Source: Peptoniphilus_A genitalis (GTDB lineage Bacteria > Bacillota > Clostridia > Tissierellales > Peptoniphilaceae). Taken from it: a stretch of 64,000 bases of DNA. The notes beneath the pieces are model-generated. The model did not search any database and had not been told where the DNA came from. It worked only from the letters and a program-made list of their open reading frames with translations. The stretch is taken from NCBI RefSeq assembly GCF_949769225.1, contig NZ_CATKPB010000005.1; one strand, given 5' to 3'. Positions 25,090-33,204 of this stretch are shown here, piece by piece. Position 1 is the stretch's first letter, and every line of letters starts with the position of its first letter. The position numbers and the translations under genes are program-made.

Positions 25090-25812
25090 CTAATTTTTTT
25101 CGACGTAAACTCTTGCGCCACTAATTCTAACAACAACTACTGATTCATCTTTTCCAATAAATCCAGTGTTTGAAACTACTTCTATCTTCCTATCTCCCAA
25201 TATAGCATAACCTGTTGGTCTAAGGGGAGTTTTTGTAAGTAATATATCGCCCATCGAAACCTCTTCAGCCTTAACACTTACATAGCCCTTATCGCTAGAA
25301 CTTTCTTTAAAAAGTCTAAGCCTATTAATTGCTTTAGATTTAATTCCTCTTTTAACTAGCACATATCCAAGAATTAATGCAATAACTAGAGTAAGGGCTA
25401 GGGAAAACAGAGCAAAATAAATGTCGCTCATTGACAAAACTAAGCCTGCAGAAACTGCAATAATCCCACTGACTCCAGCAACTCCAAATCCTGGTATCAT
25501 TATTTCAAAGCCTAATAAGAGCAAACCTATAACAAATAAGGAGATTTCAAAAATGTTTGTATTCCCCATTTTTATAGATCCCCAAAAAAAGGCAATAAAG
25601 CAGGCTATTGAAAGAATTCCAGATATGCCAAAACCTGGTGTCAAAACTTCAAAAACTGCTGCTACAATTGCCACAATAAGTAAAATAGCAAAAATGTAAT
25701 CATTAGAAAATATACTTTCTAAAGATCTTATGCCCTCACCTTGTGCATAGACAAAGTTTATTAAAAGCATTAAAAGTGGAAGACTATAAAATAAATTTTT
25801 TTGTTTTTTCAA
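25090..25812 (-). CDS. NfeD family membrane protein
   Basis: A 240-residue NfeD protein (YqeZ-like, without the N-terminal ClpP-type protease domain). It has a signal-like N terminus ending in VYAQGEG, four or five hydrophobic helices (PGFGISGILSIACF, IPGFGVAGVSGIIAV) and a C-terminal OB fold (VRISGARVYVEKN). NfeD proteins act with flotillins. The start is TTG 25812, with aaaggagg five bases upstream; the ATG nine codons earlier has no SD. Confidence 0.92.
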   Translation of the reverse strand: MKKQKNLFYSLPLLMLLINFVYAQGEGIRSLESIFSNDYIFAILLIVAIVAAVFEVLTPGFGISGILSIACFIAFFWGSIKMGNTNIFEISLFVIGLLLLGFEIMIPGFGVAGVSGIIAVSAGLVLSMSDIYFALFSLALTLVIALILGYVLVKRGIKSKAINRLRLFKESSSDKGYVSVKAEEVSMGDILLTKTPLRPTGYAILGDRKIEVVSNTGFIGKDESVVVVRISGARVYVEKN

Positions 25813-25908
25813 TTTAACCTCCTTTGCACTTGTTAACATTTTACCCCAAAATTTTTATCAATAATCTAAATTATAAAAAAGATTAGGAATTTAAATTATT
25901 AATATTTA

Positions 25909-26793
25909 TTAAAATTCAGAAGCTTCCTTGAGACAAGAAAAATGGGTTGACTCTAGCTTTTCATTAAAAACTGTTCTCTCTATAATATTTTTTATTATTA
26001 GATCTAATTCTTTGTTTTCTCTATAGTCGGCAGGTGCAAAATATTTTATTCTATTGTCCTTAATCATCCTATAAACTTTCTCTTTAGAGTGGTCGGGATT
26101 ATAAACTCCTACAGAAAATCCACCATAAGTGTTTACTAACTTCATGCATGGAATATCAGTGTCGCTATCTCCAATATAAATTATATTTCTAAAGGGAACC
26201 CTAATCTCATCAGGTGGAAAATAATCATTTATACCTGGATCGTTAATATCTAAAGTTCCCTTCTGAATTCTAAAAAGAAACTGAGTTTTGTTTGTGTAGT
26301 TAACTACTTGAGCTGGCCATCTCGCTATACCCTTGTCATCAAAGTAAAAGGAGCTTGCATAAATTTTTTCAAACTCACCATTTTTTGCAATTTCTGTCCC
26401 TTCAATCATCTCTTTAATTCCAGAGGATATTATATAATGCTCTATAAGAACTCCTCTCTTTAACCCATAATCTCTGATACGTTTAAACCAATCATTAACT
26501 CCTGAAAACAATTGAACTTCAGCTCCATAAGCCTCCAAAGTTTTTCTATCTAACTTATGATGATCTTTAAGCTCGTTTACCATCATATACATATAAGACA
26601 AGTTCTCATCCATATCATTGTCTGCTGCCATCCCATTTGATTTATTCCAGAATTCTTCTACTTCATAACCTAAAGATTGAATATATCCCTGTGCCTGCAT
26701 CTCATTAGGTGTCAGGGTCTTATCAAAATCATAGCATATAGCAATGACAGGAAGTTCTTCCTTATGTTTTCTTAAATAATCTCTATCACTCAT
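25909..26793 (-). CDS. HAD-superfamily phosphatase
   Basis: A 294-residue haloacid dehalogenase-like hydrolase. Motif I is YDFDKTLTP (nucleophile Asp near residue 22), motif II YIISSG, and the final motif IYIGDSDTDIPCMK (near 208) supplies the Mg-binding aspartates. The layout, with a large cap between motifs, is of the phosphoserine phosphatase-like type, but the substrate is unknown. aaggagacattt precedes the ATG. It stands alone between rpsU-yqeY and nfeD. Confidence 0.85.
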   Translation of the reverse strand: MSDRDYLRKHKEELPVIAICYDFDKTLTPNEMQAQGYIQSLGYEVEEFWNKSNGMAADNDMDENLSYMYMMVNELKDHHKLDRKTLEAYGAEVQLFSGVNDWFKRIRDYGLKRGVLIEHYIISSGIKEMIEGTEIAKNGEFEKIYASSFYFDDKGIARWPAQVVNYTNKTQFLFRIQKGTLDINDPGINDYFPPDEIRVPFRNIIYIGDSDTDIPCMKLVNTYGGFSVGVYNPDHSKEKVYRMIKDNRIKYFAPADYRENKELDLIIKNIIERTVFNEKLESTHFSCLKEASEF

Positions 26794-26871
26794 AAATGTC
26801 TCCTTACTAGTAAAATATAAAAATCAATTTCTAACATTTTAAAGTTTAACTTTGAAAATCAAAAAAATTGT

Positions 26872-26903
26872 AAAAAAAAACCCAGGGAAATTCCCCGAGT
26901 TTT
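26872..26903 (-). terminator. Terminator of rpsU-yqeY
   Basis: Twelve-bp minus-strand stem with two G-U pairs, AAAACTCGGGGA/TCCCTGGGTTTT (26903-26877), running into a T tract. It overlaps the yqeY stop. Confidence 0.9.
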
Positions 26904-27345
26904 AATTTAATAATTCTTTGGCGATAGCATTAACTTGCTTACCATCTGCCTTGCCCTTAATTAATGGCATGACATTTTTCATTAATTTTCCAATATCCTT
27001 CATTGATGTTATTTCATTTTCGTCAATTACTTTTTTTATGATTCCTTTTAATTCTTCATCTGATAATTGCTCAGGTAAGTAATCAAGTAATATTTCAATT
27101 TCTTGGTTTGTATGTTCAACCAAGTCTTCTCTATTACCCTTTTTAAATTCCTCAATTGACGATTTTTTTTCTTTTAGCTGCTTGCCAATGATATTTTCAA
27201 TATCACTGTCATCAAGCTCAACTCGTTCATCTACTTCTTTTTGTTTAATAGCTGCACGAACCATGGTGATAACATCTTTTCGAAGTTTATCTTTATTTTT
27301 CATAGCATCCTTTAGGTCTGCCATGAGTCTCTCTTTTAGAGACAT
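26902..27345 (-). CDS. yqeY: GatB/YqeY domain protein
   Basis: A 147-residue helical protein related to the tail domain of amidotransferase subunit GatB, which contacts tRNA. The sequence MSLKERLMADLKDAMKNKD and the later LLDYLPEQLSDEEL are characteristic. Function is not established. The open frame extends 23 codons further, inside rpsU, but ATG 27345 has agaggg upstream and immediately follows the rpsU stop. The rpsU-yqeY pair is conserved in Firmicutes. Confidence 0.94.
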   Translation of the reverse strand: MSLKERLMADLKDAMKNKDKLRKDVITMVRAAIKQKEVDERVELDDSDIENIIGKQLKEKKSSIEEFKKGNREDLVEHTNQEIEILLDYLPEQLSDEELKGIIKKVIDENEITSMKDIGKLMKNVMPLIKGKADGKQVNAIAKELLN

Positions 27346-27358
27346 AAGAACACCCTCT

Positions 27359-27538
27359 TTAATATCTGTGTTTTTTTCTGCGTGCCTCTTCGGATTTTTT
27401 CTTCCTTCTAACACTTGGTTTTTCGTAATGTTCTCTTTTTCTTACTTCTTTGAGAACTCCACTAGTGGCACATTGTCTTTTGAATCTTTTAAGAGCATTG
27501 TCTAAAGATTCATTTTCACCAACCCTGATTTCGGACAT
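27359..27538 (-). CDS. rpsU: 30S ribosomal protein S21
   Basis: A 59-residue basic ribosomal protein, identified by SEIRVGENESLDNALKRFKR at the N terminus and a lysine/arginine-rich tail (SVRRKKKSEEARRKKHRY). S21 helps base-pairing between mRNA and the 16S anti-Shine-Dalgarno region. aggaggttaaaaa precedes the ATG. The transcript starts from a consensus-like promoter at 27594-27622, and its leader holds a GGCC-gcga-GGCC hairpin (27570-27581) close to the SD that could affect expression (inference). Confidence 0.97.
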   Translation of the reverse strand: MSEIRVGENESLDNALKRFKRQCATSGVLKEVRKREHYEKPSVRRKKKSEEARRKKHRY

Positions 27539-27593
27539 TTTTTAACCTCCTCTCGTAGAAAAGAGTATGGCCTCGCGGCCAATTTAGGTTTAT

Positions 27594-27622
27594 TATACTC
27601 TATAAATCCCAAAACTTCAATA
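27594..27622 (-). promoter_or_regulatory. rpsU-yqeY promoter
   Basis: -35 TTGAAG (27622-27617), spacer 17, -10 TATAAT (27599-27594), about 55 bases upstream of rpsU. Confidence 0.8.
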
Positions 27623-27723
27623 AAATTTTTCTATTTTGATCTTTAATTATTCCTATGAAAAGTTTTCAGTTTTATTTAAAATTATATGCCTTCATCAGTA
27701 AGATTTTTAGGCTCATTATTTTT

Positions 27724-28452
27724 TTACTTATCTTTATTCACCCTATAAGTTATACCTATAACAGAAGCAGAAATTAAAATCTTTATTAGTATTAAGCCCA
27801 TAAATTGCCAAGAAAGTGGATTTAAAATTACATCTCCCAAAAGGGTACTAATAATAACTCCAATTGATGCTCCTAGTAGTGATGAAGTTATATACTTTAT
27901 GTAGTTGGTCTTACAGGCACCAAAGTAGAAGCTAAGAATATCGCAGGGAAACCATCCAATAAGTCTTATTAGAAAGCTTGCTAGAAATTCATTTTTCTTT
28001 TGCATTTCTATTAGCTGTTTAAGCTTTGGATATTTTTTTCTTAAATAATCCATCTCCTCTGTCCCAGACCATCTTCCCAATATAAAAGGTATTGTAAGTG
28101 TAATTGATAGACCAAGATAATTTATTAATACTGCCTTTAGTGGTTCAAAGATAATTCCACTTGCAAGATAAAGAGACCCTATTGGGACTATTATTGTAAG
28201 ACTCTTTACTGCAAAAAGGCTAAAAAGAGAAATTATAGATTTTATAGGATTTCCACTAGCACTTTCTACTATAGAATCAATGGGCATATTTCCGCTTCGA
28301 TTAAAAATCAAAAGTATAATTATGGACAAAAAAGAAATCAGGGCAACAATCTGAATCTTTCTGAATCTATTTTTTACATTTTTTTCACTTTCACTTAAGT
28401 CTATATTTTCTTCATCTTCAAACTTTTTTAATTTTTCTTTTATGATTTTCAT
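27724..28452 (-). CDS. TVP38/TMEM64-family (VTT/SNARE-associated) membrane protein
   Basis: A 242-residue protein with about six hydrophobic segments. A charged N-terminal 30 residues precede the first helix. The signature of the VTT/DedA-like fold is present: PFILGRWSGTEEMDYLRKKYP, a family-style G(R)xxG motif, and LIGWFPCDILSFYFGACK with the conserved proline. VTT proteins are proposed lipid scramblases or transporters. It begins four bases after the patatin gene, so a role in lipid turnover or trafficking is plausible (inference). Confidence 0.85.
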   Translation of the reverse strand: MKIIKEKLKKFEDEENIDLSESEKNVKNRFRKIQIVALISFLSIIILLIFNRSGNMPIDSIVESASGNPIKSIISLFSLFAVKSLTIIVPIGSLYLASGIIFEPLKAVLINYLGLSITLTIPFILGRWSGTEEMDYLRKKYPKLKQLIEMQKKNEFLASFLIRLIGWFPCDILSFYFGACKTNYIKYITSSLLGASIGVIISTLLGDVILNPLSWQFMGLILIKILISASVIGITYRVNKDK

Positions 28453-28456
28453 TTCA

Positions 28457-29308
28457 TCAACTCTTATTTATATTTTCCAAGCTTAAGACTTTTTTTGCGT
28501 CCCTTCTCCCCATTTCATATAAATTCTCTAACTGTTCATGGTCTTGACTAAGAGTTTTTAAATTTCCTATGTCACTTGGTGCAACAATTATTATTTTGTT
28601 TTCTTTTTCAAGTTCAATAGCTTCCCTGAGACTTTGGTTGTAAACTTCATATCTTTTTGCAAAAGTTTTTGAAAGTCTTGGGTAGTTTCTCCTAAGTATT
28701 CTAACAAACTTTTTGTCTTTTCTCTTTTCCCTAAAGAAATTCTTAGGTCTTGTAAGTATAAGAATCACCTTATCACAACCTGCTTCAAAGGCTCTTTTAA
28801 AAGGTATTGGGTCTGACAGACCTCCATCAAAATAGGGAACCTTATTTATGACGTAAGGCTTACAAAGGACTGGAACACAACATGATGCTTTAATTGGATC
28901 ATATTCATCAATAATAAGGTCATTCTTATTAAAATATTTTGGCCTTCCTGTTCTAGCATCTGTTGCAACTATTTCAAATTCCATGGGGTTTTCCATCATA
29001 GTTTTATAGTCAAGTGGATTTTCTCCATTTGATGCACTTAAGTCCGAATAAATATAATCTAAATCAATATATGAACCCGTTTTTAAATAATTTTTTAAGC
29101 TCATATATTCTTTTCTAAAAGCATAATTATTATAGAAAACAAAATTTCTTCTTGGTTGCTTGGCAAGAAATGATGCACCATTAGCAGCTCCAGCAGACAC
29201 TCCAATAAAGTAGTCACCGCTTATGCCCTCTTCCATTAAATGATCAAAAACTCCTGCCCCATAAATCCCACGTGTTCCTCCACCAACATCAACAAATCCT
29301 AATTTCAT
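28457..29308 (-). CDS. Patatin-like phospholipase
   Basis: A 283-residue RssA/YjjU-like patatin. The oxyanion loop GGGTRGIYGAGVFD is at residues 9-22, the nucleophile elbow GVSAGA (Ser near 39) and the catalytic Asp in YFDGGLSDPIPF (near 158). Acyl hydrolase activity on membrane lipids is expected. No signal peptide, so cytoplasmic or peripheral. In operon with the VTT membrane protein. A dyad lies in its presumed promoter region at 29373-29385. Confidence 0.92.
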   Translation of the reverse strand: MKLGFVDVGGGTRGIYGAGVFDHLMEEGISGDYFIGVSAGAANGASFLAKQPRRNFVFYNNYAFRKEYMSLKNYLKTGSYIDLDYIYSDLSASNGENPLDYKTMMENPMEFEIVATDARTGRPKYFNKNDLIIDEYDPIKASCCVPVLCKPYVINKVPYFDGGLSDPIPFKRAFEAGCDKVILILTRPKNFFREKRKDKKFVRILRRNYPRLSKTFAKRYEVYNQSLREAIELEKENKIIIVAPSDIGNLKTLSQDHEQLENLYEMGRRDAKKVLSLENINKS

Positions 29309-29372
29309 AAATAATCTTCCTTCTTTAAAAATCTATTTTTTAAAATTAATAATTACATTAAGTATATTACAC

Positions 29373-29396
29373 AAACACAGTGTTTAATAGTGTCAA
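29373..29396 (-). promoter_or_regulatory. Candidate promoter element and operator for the patatin-VTT operon
   Basis: A -35-like TTGACA (29396-29391) is followed by a 13-bp dyad AAACAC-A-GTGTTT (29373-29385). The best -10 (TAATAT, 29369-29364) leaves a 21-base spacer, longer than the optimum, with the dyad inside it, as in some MerR-type promoters. Confidence 0.35.
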
Positions 29397-29473
29397 AATT
29401 TAAAACTCTTACAATTTCTTACAAATAAAATTATTACAAAAAATTTTTAGAATTTTCAATTTAAAAGACCTAA

Positions 29474-29504
29474 TAAAAAAAGCCAGGACATTTATCCCGG
29501 CTTT
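29474..29504 (-). terminator. Terminator of the prmA-to-hinT operon
   Basis: Minus-strand hairpin AAAGCC-G-GGA/TCC-T-GGCTTT (29504-29479, one G-U pair) followed by TTTTTTATTA, just past the hinT stop. Confidence 0.88.
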
Positions 29505-29518
29505 AGTAAAAATTTTTA

Positions 29519-29857
29519 TCAACCTGGTGGCCAATTTAAACTTCTTCCTCCAAGTACATGGAAATGAAGGTGATCTACAGTTTGACCTCCGTCTTCTTTG
29601 CAATTGTTTACGATTCTGTAACCCTTAGTGAGACCTTCCTCAGCACAAAGTTTCTTTGCAACTAAGAAGATGTGACCTATAAGCTCTTTGTGGTTTTCAT
29701 CTAGATCATCTGCTGATGATATATGTTCCTTTGGAACGATTAAAAAATGAGTAGGTGCTTGTGGGTCTATGTCTCTAAAAGCATACACAAGTTCATCTTC
29801 ATAAAGTTTTGTTGAAGGAATTTCTCCCTTGATTATTTTACAAAATAAACAGTCCAT
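29519..29857 (-). CDS. HIT family purine nucleoside phosphoramidase (HinT-like)
   Basis: A 112-residue histidine-triad protein. The N-terminal CLFCKIIKGEIPS and the C-terminal HLHFHVLGGR (HxHxH at residues ~98-102) are diagnostic. Family role: hydrolysis of AMP-lysine or nucleoside phosphoramidates. aaaaggaggtaagg lies before the ATG. Last gene of the prmA operon. Confidence 0.95.
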   Translation of the reverse strand: MDCLFCKIIKGEIPSTKLYEDELVYAFRDIDPQAPTHFLIVPKEHISSADDLDENHKELIGHIFLVAKKLCAEEGLTKGYRIVNNCKEDGGQTVDHLHFHVLGGRSLNWPPG

Positions 29858-29859
29858 CC

Positions 29860-30243
29860 TTACCTCCTTTTGGCTTCAACATCTTTGCAGAGTTCATTCC
29901 ACTGACATTCTCCACAAATTTCTTCTCGCCTATTCTTTGAAAATATTATATCACAGGCAAGCTTTTTTATGTCTTTCCATGAATAAATTTCATCTTGAGA
30001 TAGATTTAAAAACTCTAAAACTCTTTTGTCGTAAGACTTAACTAAGTCGTCATTCTTGCAATTATGTCCAAGGTTTTCTGGACAAGGTCCACAAATATCA
30101 TCAAGATCAGCTAGTATTTTAACCTCTGGGTTCTCTTTTAGTTCCTTTAAAACTCTTGTCATATTTTTTGAAAAGTCATCACTATATCCCTCGCCTACAA
30201 AGTTTTCTGTGCACAAGAGGTGATGAGCTCTTATCTTTAACAT
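29860..30243 (-). CDS. DUF1284 domain protein
   Basis: A 127-residue cysteine-rich protein recognised as DUF1284 by RAHHLLCTENFVGEGYSDDF at the N terminus and DDICGPCPENLGHNC in the middle, with two more cysteines in EICGECQWNELC. The cysteines suggest a bound metal or Fe-S cluster (inference); function unknown. Two bases separate it from hinT and one from mtaB, so it is tightly embedded in the operon. Confidence 0.85.
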   Translation of the reverse strand: MLKIRAHHLLCTENFVGEGYSDDFSKNMTRVLKELKENPEVKILADLDDICGPCPENLGHNCKNDDLVKSYDKRVLEFLNLSQDEIYSWKDIKKLACDIIFSKNRREEICGECQWNELCKDVEAKRR

Positions 30244-31542
30244 TTAATCACCAAGAACTTCACAATTTGCAATTTCGCCCGTGTCTAAAATTTTTACTTT
30301 TTTGATTTTATTAGTAAGATCTTCATGAGACTTAGCCTTGACCCTGATGTAGTTAGTTGTGTAACCATAATATACTCCATCATGTTCTTCTTCAAATAAA
30401 ACTGACTGTGTCGTCTTCATATTTTCTCTCTCAAAAATCTCTTGATATTCTTCACCAAGAGCAATTAATTTTTCAGATCTTTCTTTTTTAACATTTCCGT
30501 CAATTTGATTTTTCATGACAGCTGCCTTTGTGTTTTTTCTCTTTGAATATTTGAAGACGTGAATCCTTGAGAAGCCAACTTCTTTTACAATCTTCATTGA
30601 ATCTTCAAAGTCTTCTTGGCTTTCTCCAGGAAATCCAACAATTATATCTGTTGTAAGCCCTGCATGAGGCATATACTTCCTGATGATATTCGCCTTTTCA
30701 ATGTAATCTTCACGAGTGTATCGTCTATTCATGGCTTTAAGGATATTGTTTGATCCACTTTGAAGAGAAAGATGGAAGTGGTCACATAACTTTCCAGTCT
30801 TAACTGCCCTTTCCATAAAGTCATCTGTTATAATAAGTGGCTCAACAGATGAAAGTCTTATTCTCTCAATTCCATCAACTTCTGCAATGGCTTCTATTAG
30901 GTCAATTAATCTCATATCTCCAAGGTCCATTCCAAAGGAACCAATGTGAATTCCTGTTAATACAATTTCCTTGAATCCCCTATCAGCAAGGGTCCTTGCT
31001 TCTCTAACTGAGTCTTCAATTGTCCTGGACCTAATAGGTCCCCTTGCAAAGGGAATGATGCAATAGGTACAAAATCTGTTGCACCCATCTTGTACCTTCA
31101 TGTAGGCACGTGTCCTATTGTTACTATCAAAATTTGTTGTGTTGGCAAATTCACGAACATTTTTTAAGTCCTTAACAATGTTTATCTTTTCATTGTTTTT
31201 CTTTGACTCTTCTATTAAGTCTACAATTCTATTTCTATCTGTTGTTCCAACGACAACATCAACTCCCTCAATGCTTTTAACTTCCTCGGGAGAAACTTGT
31301 GAATAACAACCCACAACTGCAACAACTGAGTTTGGATTATTCTTCTTAGATTTTCTAATGAATTGTCTTGATTTTCTATCTGATAAATTTGTAACTGTGC
31401 AAGTATTAACTATATAAACATCACTAAAGTCATCATTTTCAACTTGTCTATATCCCCTACTTTCAAAGAGTTCGCTCATGGCTTCTGATTCGTATTGGTT
31501 AACCTTGCAGCCAAGAGTTAAAATTGAAAAAGTTTTTTCCAT
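30244..31542 (-). CDS. mtaB: tRNA (N6-threonylcarbamoyladenosine(37)-C2)-methylthiotransferase MtaB
   Basis: A 432-residue radical SAM methylthiotransferase that converts t6A37 to ms2t6A37. The N-terminal UPF0004 domain has CKVNQYESEAM, NTCTVT and VVGCYSQ with its three cluster cysteines; the radical SAM motif is GCNRFCTYCIIPFARGP (residues ~146-162); a C-terminal TRAM-like domain (~375-430) follows. The NTCTVT form and t6A-type length separate it from MiaB. It overlaps the rsmE stop by one base. Confidence 0.95.
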   Translation of the reverse strand: MEKTFSILTLGCKVNQYESEAMSELFESRGYRQVENDDFSDVYIVNTCTVTNLSDRKSRQFIRKSKKNNPNSVVAVVGCYSQVSPEEVKSIEGVDVVVGTTDRNRIVDLIEESKKNNEKINIVKDLKNVREFANTTNFDSNNRTRAYMKVQDGCNRFCTYCIIPFARGPIRSRTIEDSVREARTLADRGFKEIVLTGIHIGSFGMDLGDMRLIDLIEAIAEVDGIERIRLSSVEPLIITDDFMERAVKTGKLCDHFHLSLQSGSNNILKAMNRRYTREDYIEKANIIRKYMPHAGLTTDIIVGFPGESQEDFEDSMKIVKEVGFSRIHVFKYSKRKNTKAAVMKNQIDGNVKKERSEKLIALGEEYQEIFERENMKTTQSVLFEEEHDGVYYGYTTNYIRVKAKSHEDLTNKIKKVKILDTGEIANCEVLGD

Positions 31543-32231
31543 TACTCACACTCCTTTGCGTGTATTATATAAAAAGAAGCTGTTATAGCTGCAGTCTCTG
31601 CTCGGAGAATTCTCCTGCCAAGTCCTACTTTTTTAGCTTCACTTAATAATTCAAGTTCTCTTTCTGATATGCCACCTTCTGGTCCAATAACAAGTCCTAT
31701 GTTTTTACTAAGAGCCTTTGTTATATCTCCCAATTGTATCTTATCTTCATCTTCATAACATAAAACTAAATCGCCAGAAAAATTTAAAATATCATCTGTC
31801 TTTATTATGTCATGAACCATAGGTATGACATCTCGTTTTGATTGCTTTGCAGCTGATTCCACAATTTTTTGAAATCTTTCCAATTTCTTTTCTTTTTTCT
31901 TGGAAATATCTGAGATAGACCTGTCCATAATAACAGGATAAAAATCACTAACTCCAATTTCTGTGGCATGCCTTAAAACATCTTCAGACTTATTATTTTT
32001 TAAAATCCCAAAAAATAGGGAGAGTCTAACCTTAGATTCATTGGATTCTAGTACTTCCCCAAGATTTTTTATTTTTTCATCTTCATAAGCAAAAGAAAAA
32101 ATACCATCCTCAAAAACAACTTGAAAGGCTTCCCCGTCCTTTATCCTTATTACATTTTTTAAGTGGTGAAGAGTTTCTTCTTTTAAATTCGTATTGCCTT
32201 GGAATTCTCTATCTTCAAAAAATCTATACAT
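31542..32231 (-). CDS. rsmE: 16S rRNA (uracil(1498)-N(3))-methyltransferase RsmE
   Basis: A 229-residue SPOUT-fold enzyme. The N-terminal PUA-like part starts MYRFFEDREF; the knotted SAM site is seen in GLVIGPEGGISERELELL (residues ~181-198) and LGRRILRAETAAI near the C terminus. Overlaps prmA by 8 bases. The prmA-rsmE-mtaB order after dnaJ is standard in Firmicutes. Confidence 0.95.
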   Translation of the reverse strand: MYRFFEDREFQGNTNLKEETLHHLKNVIRIKDGEAFQVVFEDGIFSFAYEDEKIKNLGEVLESNESKVRLSLFFGILKNNKSEDVLRHATEIGVSDFYPVIMDRSISDISKKKEKKLERFQKIVESAAKQSKRDVIPMVHDIIKTDDILNFSGDLVLCYEDEDKIQLGDITKALSKNIGLVIGPEGGISERELELLSEAKKVGLGRRILRAETAAITASFYIIHAKECE

Positions 32232-33129
32232 TTAATCTTCCTACAATGGCAACCCAATTATTTTTTTCTAACTCGTCAATAATTTCAAATCCATTTTCTT
32301 TTAGGGCATCAATAACCATTTGCCTTCTCTCTTTTATAATTCCTGAAGTTATAAAAATTCCACCCTTATCCATGTGGTTCTTAAGATTTTTAATTTCATC
32401 AACAATTATCTCTGCAATTATGTTGGAAACAATTAAGTCGGCTCTTCCCTTTACAACATCAAGTAGATTTCCTTTTTTTATTTCCATCTTGTCTTCAAGA
32501 TTATTTAGATCTGCATTTTCATGTGAAGCATCAATACACTTGTCATCAATATCAACAGCAAGTGCCCTCTTTGCTCCAAGTTTTATACCAGCTATGGCAA
32601 GAATCCCTGACCCGCAACCTATATCAAAGATCTCGTCATCTTTCTTTACATATCTCTCTAAAAGTTCAAGGCACATATAAGTTGATTCATGAGTTCCTGT
32701 ACCAAAAGCCATGCCAGGATTTATTTTAATTACTATTCTCTTGTCATTGTCATAAGCTTCCCACTCAGGAACAATAGCAAGCTTTTCACCAATTTCTAGT
32801 GGCTTGTAATATTTTTTCCAATTATTCGCCCAGTCTTCGTCGTCCTTTTCTTCTAAAAGACATTGTCCAAGATTTTTTTCATTTAGCTCAGCCTTTAAAT
32901 TATTTGCATCTTCCATATTTTCTGGATAAACCCTAAGAGCAAACACACCTTCCTTTGAATTTAAAAGAGGGTAATCAATAAAGTCCCAGTCCTTTTCATC
33001 TTGGTCTAGCTCATCCACTATATCGCTAGAAATTTCTTCTGTCGTATAAATTCCATAGTCAAATAGAATTCCTTCAATGATATCTTTTTTATCCTTTGAA
33101 GTATTTATTGTCATTTCAATGTATTTCAT
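32224..33129 (-). CDS. prmA: Ribosomal protein L11 methyltransferase
   Basis: A 301-residue SAM-dependent methyltransferase of ribosomal protein L11. The substrate-binding N-terminal domain (~1-60) and linker are followed by the Rossmann motif DIGCGSGILAIAGIKLGAKR (near 168-187), preceded by NPGMAFGTGTHEST, and VSNIIAEII, the NPPY-like motif in its PrmA form. aaggtgattag precedes the ATG. First gene of a five-gene operon with its own promoter. Confidence 0.96.
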   Translation of the reverse strand: MKYIEMTINTSKDKKDIIEGILFDYGIYTTEEISSDIVDELDQDEKDWDFIDYPLLNSKEGVFALRVYPENMEDANNLKAELNEKNLGQCLLEEKDDEDWANNWKKYYKPLEIGEKLAIVPEWEAYDNDKRIVIKINPGMAFGTGTHESTYMCLELLERYVKKDDEIFDIGCGSGILAIAGIKLGAKRALAVDIDDKCIDASHENADLNNLEDKMEIKKGNLLDVVKGRADLIVSNIIAEIIVDEIKNLKNHMDKGGIFITSGIIKERRQMVIDALKENGFEIIDELEKNNWVAIVGRLNV

Positions 33130-33145
33130 CTAATCACCTTGTTTC

Positions 33146-33174
33146 ATTATATTATAGATAATTTCTTTATACAA
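33146..33174 (-). promoter_or_regulatory. Promoter of the prmA-rsmE-mtaB-DUF1284-hinT operon
   Basis: -35 TTGTAT (33174-33169), 17-base spacer, -10 TATAAT (33151-33146), about 17 bases before the prmA start, immediately after the dnaJ terminator. Confidence 0.75.
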
Positions 33175-33177
33175 TTT

Positions 33178-33204
33178 AAAAAATGCGAATCAATGATCCG
33201 CATT
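33178..33204 (-). terminator. Terminator after dnaJ
   Basis: Minus-strand hairpin AATGCG-G-ATC/GAT-T-CGCATT (33204-33182) with a following T tract; it overlaps the dnaJ stop codon. Confidence 0.85.
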
